A program made the position numbers and the translations under genes. Positions 40,434 to 52,484 of a stretch of 64,000 nucleotides of DNA are shown here, piece by piece. Source of the DNA: Skeletonema tropicum (taxonomy: Eukaryota; Bacillariophyta; Thalassiosirophyceae; Thalassiosirales; Thalassiosiraceae); the NCBI GenBank assembly GCA_037178625.1, contig CM074137.1:2232001-2296000 (forward strand). The letters are read 5' to 3'. How positions within the stretch are numbered: position 1 is the stretch's first letter; each line of letters starts with the position of its first letter. The notes under the pieces were generated by a model, which did no database searches, had not been told where the DNA came from, and was given only the letters and a program-made list of their open reading frames with translations.

Positions 40434-41049
40434 CAGAGCGAGTGATTAGAAGTATCTCAAGCAATTGACAGTATTTCTAATGGGGAAGGATACAGTATAC
40501 ACACTTTTAATTTCAAAATTTTAATCAGCATACTTATGCCTACTCATCCAAATAATCATTGTATTCATCATCTCTTTCTGTCATCATCTTTTCATTGACG
40601 CAAACAAACTACCTACTTGTGGTAGAGACTGTATGAAGTTGTATTAAATTATTAAAGTTACGTTTTAATTATTGGTATTGGCTATTTTAACGAGCAGAGC
40701 AGCTTGATAGGGCCGGGGGCTCTCAGAAGCGGCAACATCGTCTAAATTGGTGATGAAAGTCCAATTTAGCCCAATACTGGCTACATTTAGACCTTTATTA
40801 CACAGTACAGGTGGCAGATCTACTTCGCAAAGAAGTAGCTCTCAGTCGACTCAAGAGTCTTCTCAGCCATCTACAGATACTTTTCTTCTTCACAATACTA
40901 GTGAAACGTAGTTTACCGTAGCAAAGAAATAAACAAAGCCCCACACACAAAAGTAGGAGTTCCCCGGCCGCTTGCAGGGGGGAAAGCGGGGGGAAACCCG
41001 AAAGCCTACACCTACTATACGAGATCGAGCCCCCCGCGAACTAAACCCT
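40434..41049. other. Spacer downstream of copy 2
   Basis: AT-rich spacer turning G-rich after 40960. No gene is supported. Confidence 0.4.
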
Positions 41050-41192
41050 CCGGGGGGTCAAAAATTTCGGCTAGTCTGCTCTAGAGGGGGTCTGATATAG
41101 TCACATACTAATTCCCTCTAGTTAGTACTAGTAGAAACCGGGAGGGGGGTCAAAATATTTGGCTAAGGCTGTGATTTGGAGGGGGGGTCTAA
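41050..41192. repeat. Duplicated G-rich repeat
   Basis: CCGGGGGGTCAAAAATTTCG at 41050 is followed by AGAGGGGGTCT. After ~88 bp the order returns as CCGGGAGGGGGGTCAAAATA at 41138 and GGAGGGGGGGTCT. The G runs could form quadruplexes. The rest to 41889 holds no recognisable gene; the leader has a short upstream frame, ATG-AAA-GAT-ATA-GAA-GCG-TGA, near 41839, overlapping the leader of THOC1. Confidence 0.5.
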
Positions 41193-41889
41193 GCCGAGAG
41201 TAGAGAGAGAGCAGGCAGAGGACTTCTCATTGGAGAAATTCTCCGAAACTCAGATCTCAGACACGAAATTCGCCAAAATTCGCTAAATTCGTCACCATAT
41301 TTACTTGATGGTTAGCTTGTTGCATTGAATCTATGCGTTGATAACACTACTCACCCATTGATGATAGTTACCACTGAAGTTTCTACTTGAATTGCAGTCT
41401 CTAATCGATCATTGGGTCATGTTATTGTTGAATTGTATGATTGTGTCTTGACGCAGAGCATCCAAATTATAGAAAGCAGGTTCATTTTTGAGTTGTGGGT
41501 GATCAGTCTCTGTCACTCCTTCATTGAATGAAAAGAAAGTTTGTCCATCATTATTATTCGATCAAACAATCAATAGTAAGTATGTAATTTTGACGAGTTG
41601 TAGCCACGAAATAGAGGCTTTGCCACGATGGAGAGGAGCTGAATGGCTGTGAATTTCTGTCATTTGGACATTTTTAATGGGGGCTATCTTTGTTTAGTAA
41701 TGAATCGGGTAGCTCCTATTCCCCATTTATTCTCCGCTGCCAAAAATGAGTTCTCCAATGAATAGCCGAGAGCCGCACAATGTCTATCTCAGGAGGTAGC
41801 CCCTGCTATGATATTGTGTATCATTTGTTATTAGTGCAAATGAAAGATATAGAAGCGTGACCACTTCCTACCATACAAACAAAGCGACC

Positions 41890-44800
41890 ATGATGGAAAT
41901 CGATGATGATCATCCTCCAGAGAACGATGAAAGGGTAGACGTGTCAAATGCCAACTTCATCTCTTCCCTCTCAAACCCATTACGTGGATACGCACAAACA
42001 TGTGTTCTTTCATCACCAATAACCAGTGATGAAACAAATGATACTCCAACACAACCACAGCAACAGCAGCATAAATTGGATGAGTTTGAAATATCCGTTC
42101 GCTCTCATCTACTAGAGCTAATTGAACAATTATTATCTTTTCAGTCCAATGACATCAAAACCAACCATCAAAATAATAATGATGATGACGATGGCGCACT
42201 CCAAACACTCCTTCAATATCTCAAAGATGTCTCCCTTCTCTGCCTCCACATCTCCACAGTTCAACCAGCTACCATCACTAATATTACTGCCATTAAAAAG
42301 TTGCCCTTTTTACTAATCGAAGATGCAATTGACTCATTGCCACTCACACTCATCCAACGTGTCTGGTCGTCCACATCACATCCTACACTTTGCATCTCTT
42401 CCTACATCCTCTCCAACAACCACAATACTAACATACTCACCACACCCCAATTATTCATACCAACATCCAAATTCGTCCTATTACGAATCTGCAACAAACT
42501 CCTCAAACTATTATCCAATCGAGATGCACATGCCAATTTCGCAGGTGAAATCATGATGTTATTGGCACGAGTATTTCCATTGAGTGAACGGAGTGCAATG
42601 AATGTGTTGGGGGGGTTTAATGTTGGGAATGGGTGTGGGATGGAGAGTTTGGAGGAGTTTCGAGAGCGTAAGAAGAAGGGTGGTGATGGTGATGAAAAGA
42701 ATAATAATGGTGGTGGGGACAACGCAGTGGGATATGAATTTTATGCCAAGTTTTGGGGATTGCAAAAGGTGTTTACGGATCCAAGTGGGACTATTTTGAC
42801 ATCTTCTTCTGCAAGAGGTGCAGGTGGTAAGAGTGATAGGGCTCAGGCATATGAAATTTTTGTCAAGGATGTTACGGATGTTTTGGAGGCATTGGAAAGT
42901 ACGCCCCTTGTTCATGATGTGGATGCTGCTACGTCCTCTTCCTACAAGAAGAATGAAGACAATGACAAGAAACAGCAAGAAGAAGCACAAGAACATGTTC
43001 GACATCACAAATATCTCACAAGCAGTCAATTACTCCACCTACAACTCAAGGATCCAACCCTCCGCATTCACTTTTTAACCCAGCTACTCATCATTCTATC
43101 CTACCTAGCCTCATTACCATCCACATTGCTCCCAACGGGGGTGCAAGCGACAGCAGGCGCAGATACATCCAAATTAACTGCTCAAATTCGTCAAACTCAA
43201 ATGAAACAATTGGGATTGATTGAAAAACGGGTGCAGAAATTGTTATCACGTGCCACCACAAGTACAGCTTCTTCTTCTTCTTCCACTGGGAAAGGTGGTG
43301 GTAGTGATGCCAACAATACTACTACTACGAATAATAATGGTATAATGTGGAAATCATTGCAATGGATATTACGTGATCGTGAATCCATGTGGAAGAATTG
43401 GAAAAAGGCCAAGTGTTTACCTGCCATGGATCGAGTTGCAACTACTACGTACACTGCGAGTGGAAGTGATGTTCAGAAATTGTTAGTGGCGGGTAAAAAA
43501 CGAAAATTGGAACATTCCACCAATGCAACAAGTACAACAACTGCAAGTGATGAACTCAACATTGAAACACTTGCCAAAGTTACAACCGAAATCAAAACCT
43601 CTTCTCAACCTACCCTTACTACCTTCTTCGATCCATACGTGGAGGCACTAGATCCTGAAAATGGGATTGAGGGTGAATATCACCCCCGGAATGATAAGGT
43701 GTATACCTGGCGTGGATTACGATTAATGGCTCGAGATCAAGAGGAGGGTCAACTGAAACGATTTGGAAAGTTGCGAAGGAAGGATGGTGATTTTGAAGGG
43801 ATTGTGAGGGATATTTGGAAAGAAAGAGGGGAGGAAATTCCTGGTGGGTTGGGGGAGGATTATTATCAGGAAGAAATTGAGGAGGAAGAGGAGGTTGCTA
43901 CTACTGCTGCTGGTGGTAAGAATGATGCTGAAATGGATGATGTTAGTGTTGGTTCAACTCAGGAGGAGGCAATTGCCAAGAAGGAGGAAGAGGAGGCGAA
44001 GAAGAAGAGAATGGCGGAGTTTGAAAAGGCGGCGATGGAGGTGGAAGAAGATATTCTGGATGAGACTACTGCTACTACAATACCAAGTGGTGACACTGAA
44101 AAGACTGCTGTAGATGAGGGCCAGAAAAGTAATAGATCATCATATGCTTCACTGGCGGATGCTGTTGCACCGATTACTACTGCTAAGGAGCCTGCAAAGG
44201 AGGACAAGAAAAAGGATGAAAAACCTTCGGAGGCGAAAGAGGACAAAAATGTCGAAGCCAAGAAGGAAGAGAAAAAGGTTGAAACTAAGAATGAAAATGG
44301 AAAGGATGTGAAAAGGGAAGATAATGGCAGTAAGAAGGATAAGACCGACTCAAAGTCTCCTGAAAAGGGTAAGAATGGTAGTGGAAAAGGAAAGAAAGAG
44401 GGAGGTAATGGAAAGAAGGACGGAAATAAAGGTTCAACGACGAATACTGGTCGCAATAGCAACAACAGCAACAACAACCAGAACAATAAGGGGTCTGACA
44501 ATAAAAAGAATGATTCAAAGCAACAGTCAAGATCCCGTGCTAAATTCACTCCACCGCAAAAAGTGCAGCAACATCAAAAGAAGTCTGAACCACAACGGGA
44601 CAACTCCAATTCCAGAGGAGGAGGTGGTGGCGGCGGTGGCGGTGGCAACAGAAGGGGCGGTAACGATCGCAGAGGGGGCAACAATATGCCTCCTCCACCA
44701 CAAAGTCGTGGCGGCGGCAACAGAGATGGACGGGCGCATACCCCACCAAATCAAGGTGGCCCTGGTCCAAGAGGGGGCGACCAAAGAGGAGGAAATAATG

Positions 44801-44952
44801 GTCCTCCAAGAGGAGGTGGTGGTGGGCCTGGTAGAGGATGGGAACCTCCTGCTGGAAAAGGTAACTTCCATCCCGGACAAGGTGGTGGGGGTGGCAGAGG
44901 CGGTGGCGGCGGTAGAGGTGGGTCAGATAGACGAAGACATGGACGAAGGTAG
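41890..44952 (+). CDS. THOC1: THO complex subunit 1 (THOC1/HPR1)
   Basis: Start at the ATG pair 41890/41893; about 1020 residues, intronless. THOC1 landmarks in order: LLARVFPLSERSAMN, YEFYAKFWGLQKVFTDP, LTSSQLLHLQLKDPTLRIHF, SMWKNWKKAKCLP and LTTFFDPYVEALDPENGIE followed by YTWRGLRLMARD. These match the helical core of the human protein. THO couples transcription to mRNA export and limits R-loops in the nucleus. Instead of the C-terminal death domain of animal THOC1, the last ~350 residues are Lys/Glu-rich and then RGG/GGG-rich with PPP segments (NRRGGNDRRGG, GGGGRGGGGG), an RNA-binding-type tail. Poly-N and poly-G linkers are common here. Convergent with the ATPase gene, 86 bp away. Confidence 0.88.
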   Translation: MMEIDDDHPPENDERVDVSNANFISSLSNPLRGYAQTCVLSSPITSDETNDTPTQPQQQQHKLDEFEISVRSHLLELIEQLLSFQSNDIKTNHQNNNDDDDGALQTLLQYLKDVSLLCLHISTVQPATITNITAIKKLPFLLIEDAIDSLPLTLIQRVWSSTSHPTLCISSYILSNNHNTNILTTPQLFIPTSKFVLLRICNKLLKLLSNRDAHANFAGEIMMLLARVFPLSERSAMNVLGGFNVGNGCGMESLEEFRERKKKGGDGDEKNNNGGGDNAVGYEFYAKFWGLQKVFTDPSGTILTSSSARGAGGKSDRAQAYEIFVKDVTDVLEALESTPLVHDVDAATSSSYKKNEDNDKKQQEEAQEHVRHHKYLTSSQLLHLQLKDPTLRIHFLTQLLIILSYLASLPSTLLPTGVQATAGADTSKLTAQIRQTQMKQLGLIEKRVQKLLSRATTSTASSSSSTGKGGGSDANNTTTTNNNGIMWKSLQWILRDRESMWKNWKKAKCLPAMDRVATTTYTASGSDVQKLLVAGKKRKLEHSTNATSTTTASDELNIETLAKVTTEIKTSSQPTLTTFFDPYVEALDPENGIEGEYHPRNDKVYTWRGLRLMARDQEEGQLKRFGKLRRKDGDFEGIVRDIWKERGEEIPGGLGEDYYQEEIEEEEEVATTAAGGKNDAEMDDVSVGSTQEEAIAKKEEEEAKKKRMAEFEKAAMEVEEDILDETTATTIPSGDTEKTAVDEGQKSNRSSYASLADAVAPITTAKEPAKEDKKKDEKPSEAKEDKNVEAKKEEKKVETKNENGKDVKREDNGSKKDKTDSKSPEKGKNGSGKGKKEGGNGKKDGNKGSTTNTGRNSNNSNNNQNNKGSDNKKNDSKQQSRSRAKFTPPQKVQQHQKKSEPQRDNSNSRGGGGGGGGGGNRRGGNDRRGGNNMPPPPQSRGGGNRDGRAHTPPNQGGPGPRGGDQRGGNNGPPRGGGGGPGRGWEPPAGKGNFHPGQGGGGGRGGGGGRGGSDRRRHGRR

Positions 44953-45038
44953 AAGTACTGATTCATACTGATTTTCATTCATAGAAGTTGCTTAATAGTG
45001 GCATTTCTCTACAGTCTCTTTACACTTCAATACTTTGA

Positions 45039-48000
45039 TCAATAAGGCGAAGACATTTGCTTTGTCCTGCGAGGACCGCGAGTACTCGCTAGAGCCTGTT
45101 TTTGTCCCATAAAATTGATAGATCCCATCGGCTTAATGTAGCCATTGTCCATCAAAGCCTCGCCACCCAAACTAAAGAAGCCAGGCAAAACAGACTTGGA
45201 CTTGACTTCCACACGGTGGGAGCGATCCTCAACGGATACAATGGATTCAACATGAGTCCTGTAACGTTCACCCTTCTCAACTGTCTTTTGAGTCTCCGTA
45301 CGGCTTGTAGGCTCAAGGAGATCATCATTGGCAATCACTTCACCGGGCTCTTCTCCGATCATCTTGCGGAACTGAATCTTCATTAGATCAACTAAGAGGA
45401 ATGCTCCTACATTGAAGAGGATAACCCAAGCGATGTCTGCTCCAGGAACAGTCCACATTTGAAGCAACCCTGAGAGGAGACCGCCTATGATGAGAGTCAG
45501 AAATACCGATCCAACCAAATATATGGATGGAGGGGGAGAGAGAAGGACAAAGCCAGGAGCTCTTACTGAAAAGATCATGAGCTCTGTCACCATGACGAGA
45601 TGAAACCAAATAAAACCTCTCGCCTCGCCACTGCAGCCTTCATTATTAACACCCTCTAGGTCGATGGCATATTCTTCATTCCTGCTGTTGGCCATTGAAA
45701 AGATGAACATGAGAGATAGGCCTGCCTGGACAAGTCCATAGAAAAGACTCTGCAGAACGAGGTTCTTGGCAACAGGCAGCTGGGGTTTTGTTGTTGCCTT
45801 GGCATTGTCATACGCCACCGGAATCATGGACACATCGTTGAGAAGTGCAAGGATGATGATCATGAGTGAATCCACGGCACAGCTCGTCACAAAGATAACG
45901 GTGGAGAGAGTCAATACCAGAACAATGGACGCAGCGACACGGTAGACAACGTAGGCCTTGATGCGGGCGAAAATACGGCGAGATTCCAACACTGCTCCGT
46001 AGATGGGAGAGAGACCTTCCTCAGTCAAGATCAAGTCTGCAGCGTTCTTAGCTGCATCGGTTGCTCCTGCGACTGCAATACCAACCTGAGCGGCCGACAA
46101 GGCAGCGGCATCATTCACACCATCTCCAGTCATTCCAGTTACCAATCCAAAATGATTCCTCAACACAAGGACAATCTCACGTTTATCTGAGGGAAGCACA
46201 GCAGCAAAGCCATCTGCATTCCAGATGATATCATTCTTTGTCTCAGAGGGAGCATTCCTCATCTCTTCACCGGGAAGAACGTTTGTACCAAGACCAATTA
46301 GACGAGATGTCTCTTTACCAACGTTTGCATGATCTCCAGTTATCATCTTGACAGAGATGTTGGCGTGGTGAAGAGACTCAATGGTGGCGGGAGTATCTTC
46401 ACGAGGAGGATCAAGCATGGGGAGTAGTCCAGCAAACTTCCACACCGCAGCATCGCCAAGCTCACGAGCGTTTCCTTCGCAGACGGCAATGGCAATTGTT
46501 TTGTATCCATTTGAGGAAAGACTGGTGTCAGTCTCGTTGACACTTTTGATGAATGCATGGTCTTTGATCTTATCTACTTTCCACTGAAGTTCATGATCAT
46601 CTGGAGCACCGGCCTCCGTATCAAGGATCTTAGCAGGCAAACCCTTCGCAATAGTCAAGGTCTTATCTCCAGATTTGACGAAGGCCACAACGCGTTTTAC
46701 ACTCGGATTGAATCCGATGATTTCAGTTTGCACGTATCCATCCGCACTGTTTCCTGTGTCATTGAAGGCGCTCACAATAGCCCTATCAATCGGGTCATCC
46801 TTCTTATCGGCATTAGAGCAAAGGTACCCATACAGAATCACTTCTTCGGCCGTAAATCCGTCTGAAGCAAAGATTTGATCAGTAATAATCGACATATTTG
46901 CAGTTGTTAGCGTTCCTGTCTTGTCACTGCAGAGCATAGACATGGATGCAATATCTTGAAGTGCAGGTAGACTTGTCACAACGGCGTGGTAAGTTTTTGC
47001 AAGATGACTAGCTCCGAGTGCCATGTTCACTTGGAGTACAAGTGGAAGAGCAATCGGGATGGAAGCTATCAAGATGACCAACTTTGTTGCATATAGTCAA
47101 AATTGAGGAAGAGAATCATATGTGAGGGAAGAGATTATCAAAATTTGATGAGGATGAGGATGAAGAAGGATACAACATGCAACTAAACACATGGAACATG
47201 CATGCAGAGATGAATAAACAACTTACCGCATCGAGAATAGTCTGGGAGACGTCAGCTTTGAATCCATCGTAGTACAATCCCTGAACGAGGAGGACAGCAA
47301 TCACCAAAGCAAAACAAGCCGAGACCAAAATCTGAACTACCAGCATAATCTTCTTTTGGAACACACTCACAACCGACACAGTCTTGTCAGCCATGATCTC
47401 CTTCTGTGCATTTCCGATCTCCGTGTGCTCACCGGTGCGGAGAACGCGGCCATAACACTCTCCTGCGACTACGGTAGTTCCAGAGAGGATAACATCTCCA
47501 TGCTCTCCGGGGTATTTACGTGGGATGGGCTCTCCAGTAAGTGGAGCAGTGTCCACTGATACAGTATCTCCCTTGATCCACTGTGTGTCGGCAGGAACAA
47601 TCGTACCACCAACAAGAAGTACCACATCTCCTGGTACTAGCTCTTTCACGTTGAGTTGTACCGTCATACCATTTCTGCGGACGGCGACTTCACTCTCGAG
47701 TTGATGACTGAGCTCATCGAGACTCTTCTTGGCCTTGTATTCTTCGTGGAAGCCAAGGCAGGCGTTGATGACAAGCATTGCTAGAATGATTCCGAAGTCA
47801 GTGTAGTCTTGGACGGCTATGGAGACGATGGCAGCAAGCTCAATGAGAATGGGAAGAAAGCCGATGAACTGCTTGAGGAACAGTTTCCACAATGGTGTTT
47901 CGAGGATTAAGATCTGGAATGTTCATGCATGTATGGACACAAAATGTTAGTGTGGGCACATGATGTGATGAGGTATGAAGAAATTGCAAGCAGAAGACAT

Positions 48001-48198
48001 AAGATGGCATCAAACGAAACCAATACTCACCTCATTTTTTCCAAACGTGGCAAGAGATTGTCTAATCTGCTCATCAGTAAGGCCGGATAGTGGATCTTCC
48101 GGATTGAGTGGTGGAATGTTGGCGTATGCTCCATCAGTGGCACCTTCTCGGTCGTCGAGCAGAGGCTCAGTAAGAGTTTCTTTATCTTTCATAGTCAT
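45039..48198 (-). CDS. Plasma-membrane-type H+-ATPase (P3A P-type ATPase)
   Basis: Three exons, 48198-48031, 47913-47227 and 47081-45039, give 965 residues. Both introns (117 and 145 bp, phase 0) have GTGAGT/GTAAGT donors. Domains: an N-terminal cation-ATPase segment (DPLSGLTDEQIRQSLATFGK-NE), first membrane helices with the actuator domain (TGEPIPRKYPGEHGD), SIPIALPLVLQVNMALGAS in the M4 region, the phosphorylation site CSDKTGTLTTANM, then MITGDH and MTGDGVNDAAALSAA, and six C-terminal spans. The actuator reads TGEP instead of TGES. P3A pumps export protons at the cost of ATP and power secondary transport. The C-terminal ~110 residues are hydrophilic and could be regulatory. The protein is typical of diatoms; the subcellular membrane is not certain. 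Confidence 0.88.
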
Positions 48199-48565
48199 GT
48201 CGTATTTATCTTTCCTAGGTTATATGTTTAATATGTTTAACTTTGTATTTGTTTATTTATGAGAGTTGTTTTCGATGCAATGTTATGTTGCTTCATCATG
48301 GTTGCTCTTGCTTTTGTCGCAAGCAGAAATAAGATGGGTTCAAGATACTATCTTGCAAGAAGCGGGACTCTATGGGACTCTTACAGGACAGAAATTGTCC
48401 TGAGTGTGATATCACATTGAGATAGGTATCTTGTCAAAGATTCATCTGTTGCGCGTTGCGCTCAAAGCTCAAAGCAATTGTCATGCTCTCAACAATGATG
48501 GCAAATGGCAACTAACTACTACTACTTACCGAACAAACCATATCTCTCTAGTGCTGCGCCGACAA
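48199..48565. promoter_or_regulatory. Bidirectional promoter region
   Basis: A 367-bp gap between the ATPase gene and the nuclease fusion gene. CTCAAAGCTCAAAGC near 48459 is a small direct repeat. No other feature was seen. Confidence 0.4.
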
Positions 48566-51500
48566 ATGATACTACCTGAAAAGAAAATGTTGATGCGGCG
48601 ACGTTTGCTACTGCATCTCATGTTGATCCAGAGGTCATTTCAATTTGCCACCAAACTTCATGACATCTGGTTTACAACATCATCAATCAGTCGTCGCCAT
48701 CATCCAACCATTCCATCAACATCAAGAAGCTCACACACTGTATCTTGGGCATTGCCACAATTCCAAATTGGAGATGCAGTCATAATAAACGACGTCGATG
48801 GCACCGATCAATTGGGTAGGGTGCAAGATAAAAGGAGCGGGTGGTACACAATTCGACTTGATCGAGATTCTACAGTTGTCAAGCGGAGAGGTTCGCAGAT
48901 GGAATTCAATTCTGATTCTGATTCGACCGCTGCATCATCAAATAATACAGATCGTCCATCGAAGAGAGAAGTAGTCTCTCCGCCTCCACCTATCATACTG
49001 GACCTTGATTCCATTTTGCAATTAACAAAACAGACGACGAATGACGTTACCGACATCAACAGCATAATTCATGATACATCACCAAACGCAACAATAACAG
49101 AAGAAGTCATACAACAAATTACAAACTGTCATTCTCACTACACGAAATGGCTCCTATTCTCAGACCTGCATGTCATGCCAACCACACTCTCAACATGTCT
49201 TCAGGTACTCGATACAATTCATGCAGCGGCAGTAGAACGTCAAGCTGGGATATTATTCCTCGGAGATTTTTGGCACCACCGCGGCTTTGTGAGGGTGGAT
49301 TGCCTCAATGCAGTATTGAACGCAATGTCAAGTTGGAGTGTGCCACTCCTCATGATACCTGGGAACCATGATCAGGTCGATTATAGGGGAGTAGAGCATG
49401 CCTTGACTCCATTGAACAATGCCTATCGAATAAAGTCACCAGTGTCACACAATACCGAACTTCTTGACACGCAACGACAACAATATTACGCTGGTCCATT
49501 GATTCTATCACATCCTACAAAATTTATGGATGCATTCTTCATACCACACATACGAGACAAGGCAATGATGAAATCGATATTATCGTCACAAGCGGCCGTA
49601 CAATCTTCTGCCTTGTTCGTTCATGCAGATGTCAAGGGAGCATCCATGAATGATTTGATCCAAAGTCGGAATGGTCTATCAACTACACTCTTTCCAACTG
49701 AAAAGCAGATTTACTCTGGACACTTTCACAAACCCCACGTTGTAAAAACATCCAGTGAGCGATCTAAAATTCGTTATGTTGGGAGCCCGTATCAAATCTC
49801 GAGCTCGGAGGAGGGCCAATCCAAATCATTACTGCTTGTAGATTCTCAAAGACGTTGGGAATGTATTGAAGAGATACCGTTGGATATTGGTCCTAGATTT
49901 CATCGCGTGTCGTCTGTGGATGAGTTCCTTGGTATGAGTGATGATGAGAGTAATGATGGTGGTGTCAACAAGAAGCTTCGTGTTGGAGACAAAGTAATTG
50001 TTGCTGTCTCTCAAAGTGATATAGACGCATTAGATAATGGAGAAGGCGACAATTTATTCACTAAGAGAGTGAAATCGTGTAGGAAGAATGGTATATCTGT
50101 CGAAATAAGAGATAGCCAAACAATATCATCAAAGACATCAAATCCAACGAATGAGAATGACGACAACATTGAAGTGGATCTTGAAGAATTATCAGCTTCT
50201 GCGACTTTAGCAGCCTACCTAGAGAATGAAGTTGCAGATGGAACAATAGATGAAGGCACCGCAAAAGAGCTTGTCGAGAAAGGAGAAGCTATTCTTCGAG
50301 AGCTGAGTGATATTATCTCTAACAGTACTGTTCCAATGAATGATGCACCCAATACAGTGCAAATGACTGATTTAGATTTAGAGTCAGTCTCCATACGTGG
50401 CTTTGGTTTATTCCGAGGAGAAAGTACTTATCCACTGCGAAATAGAGGCGTTGTATTGCTTCGAGGGAGAAATGATGACTTTGGTTCTGACAGTAATGGC
50501 GTTGGAAAGAGTACATTAGCCATGGCGTCGCTTTGGGCACTGTCAGGGTCCCTTGATCCTCGGCCAGCACAAGACGGGAAAGTCGGCGATGCTGTCAATG
50601 ACTTGAGTAAAGTTGCAGAAGTAACACTTCGAGGCACTCTGAATTCTAAGCCATTCATTGTGAAGCGAACAAAGAACAGGTCATCAGCAGGTAGTCTCTC
50701 GTTCATTCTAGATGGAGATGATTTGACACGGCAATCAGCAACCGACACGCAGAAGTTAATTAATGAACACTTCTGCTCTGAATCTCAACTGCTCGTGAGA
50801 ACAATCTTCCATGGACAACATTCTATCGGAGGTTTATTGGAAGCGTCTGATGCAAAGCTTAAAGATGAATTATCGCAACTTGTTTCCTTGGAAATTTGGC
50901 AGCAGTCTGCTTCCTTGGCCCGTTCAAAACAGCGTGACCTACTTCGGAGGACCACAGAAATCGACGGTATGATTAGTCTCAGAGAGAAAGATAAAAAGGT
51001 TGCTTATGAGAAGACACTCCTGGCAAAGACGGAAACTGACAGGCGACAGGCAATCCTAGATAATGCACGTTCATCTTTTGTGGAGCAAGAGCATGAAATT
51101 ATTCGCAGTTCTCCGAACGCGACTGCAATTGAGGAAGAGATGAATGAGCTGCAGTCGCTGATGCGTCAGACGGATGCTGAGCTCAGTGGTCTTGATGAAG
51201 AACTATCAACAATAATGAGAAGACACAATGATGAATCTTTTACGACTTCGTTCTTTGCTAAGTGGAAAAGTAAGCATTGAGAACGAAGCAAAGGCAGATT
51301 TGCTGTCCGCTCAACGCATGTTTGATAAGGCGCTCATTGAACTGCAAACTGCGGAGAAACATTTATCACGATGTCAATTAGAGTGGGAAGATTTATGTGG
51401 CCAACAAAGTGTATCACAAGATCGTAAATGCCACACATGTGGGCAGCCGATCATATCAATAGATGCACGAGAGCGTGTCGCACGAAATTGCGAGGAGAGT

Positions 51501-52484
51501 TTGAGCAACGCATTATCTACAAGAGATGAGGCAAACAAAGCGATGTCACGTGCATCCTTGGGAAGAGGTGAAGCGCAAGCAGCTGTCGATGCCGCTACTT
51601 TGGGGGTGACTAAATGTTTCGAGGATGTCTCTCAAGCTGAACAATTAGGTTCTCTCGACACAAATGACGTGCGTGAGAGGATACGCAAACTCAGATCTAT
51701 CCAATCAGACCGCTCTATCCATTTTGCGTCTCTTGTCAAACAGTCGAAAACAATATCCAACCACGATCTTGAGAGAGCAAAACTCGATGCCGACTTGAGT
51801 AGGTTGACCGATGTGTTAGATGCATCACGGGCTGCTTATGAAAGCTGCTGCAGAGATCTGGAACTGGTGCAAAAAAATATCGCTGACTTGGAGAAAGAAA
51901 GAGACACCTCATCTAGAGATGCTGCTTCCAGTGCGATGTTAGTCAATGCACTGGGAAGTAAGGGGATACAGGCTTTTGTACTCCAAAATATAGTTGATGC
52001 TTTACAGGTATGCTCACGTCCATACTTGGATGAGTTGAGCGATGGCTCGCTGCAGTTGAATATTCAAGTGGGATCGAATGACAGTATTATCAAACAAGCT
52101 GCGACAAGGAATCCTGATGGAACTTGGGCTACTAGGCCGCTAGCGTCATTATCTGGAGGCCAGTGGAGGCGCGTTTCCCTCTCTCTCAGTCTTGGCTTTG
52201 CTCATTTATCTTCTAAACGAGGAAATTTGCGGTCTTCGTTGCTCATCATGGATGAACCGCTCACTCATCTCGATTCTACCGGCCGTGCTAGTGTTGGTAA
52301 ACTCCTCCGAAAGATATGCAATGAAGATACTCTAGCCCTGTCAACAATTTTAGTGATTCTTCAAGACATAGCTGCCGAAGAAATCGAAGAGTGCTTTGAT
52401 CAGGTAGATGAAGTAGTCAAGTCAGGCGGCGAAAGTTATTTAATCCTTGATGCGAATATGGAAAATGTAGATGAGAAATCCTAG
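48566..52484 (+). CDS. SbcD/Mre11-SbcC/Rad50-like fusion, with a frame change
   Basis: The first in-frame ATG is 48566; an Arg-rich start follows (MLMRRRLLLHLMLIQRSFQF at 48587), suggesting organelle import. Order: a small SH3-like segment (FQIGDAVIINDVDGTDQLGR), then a metallophosphatase of the SbcD/Mre11 type (LLFSDLHV, ILFLGDFWHHRG, IPGNHDQ, ALFVHADVKG, YSGHFHKPH). Next is an SbcC/Rad50-like half: SIRGFGLFRG, Walker A GSDSNGVGKST, coiled coil, zinc hook CHTCGQ, coiled coil, ABC signature LSGGQWRRVSLSLS and Walker B LLIMDEPLTHLD. Thus both subunits of a DNA end-processing nuclease lie in one gene. The frame changes near 51260-51300, within the first coiled coil: the frame from 48566 stops at 51280, and the second frame is open before that point. 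A very short intron (GTAAGC at 51270 with CAG ending 51297, 28 bp) or a sequence error would join them. Confidence 0.8.
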
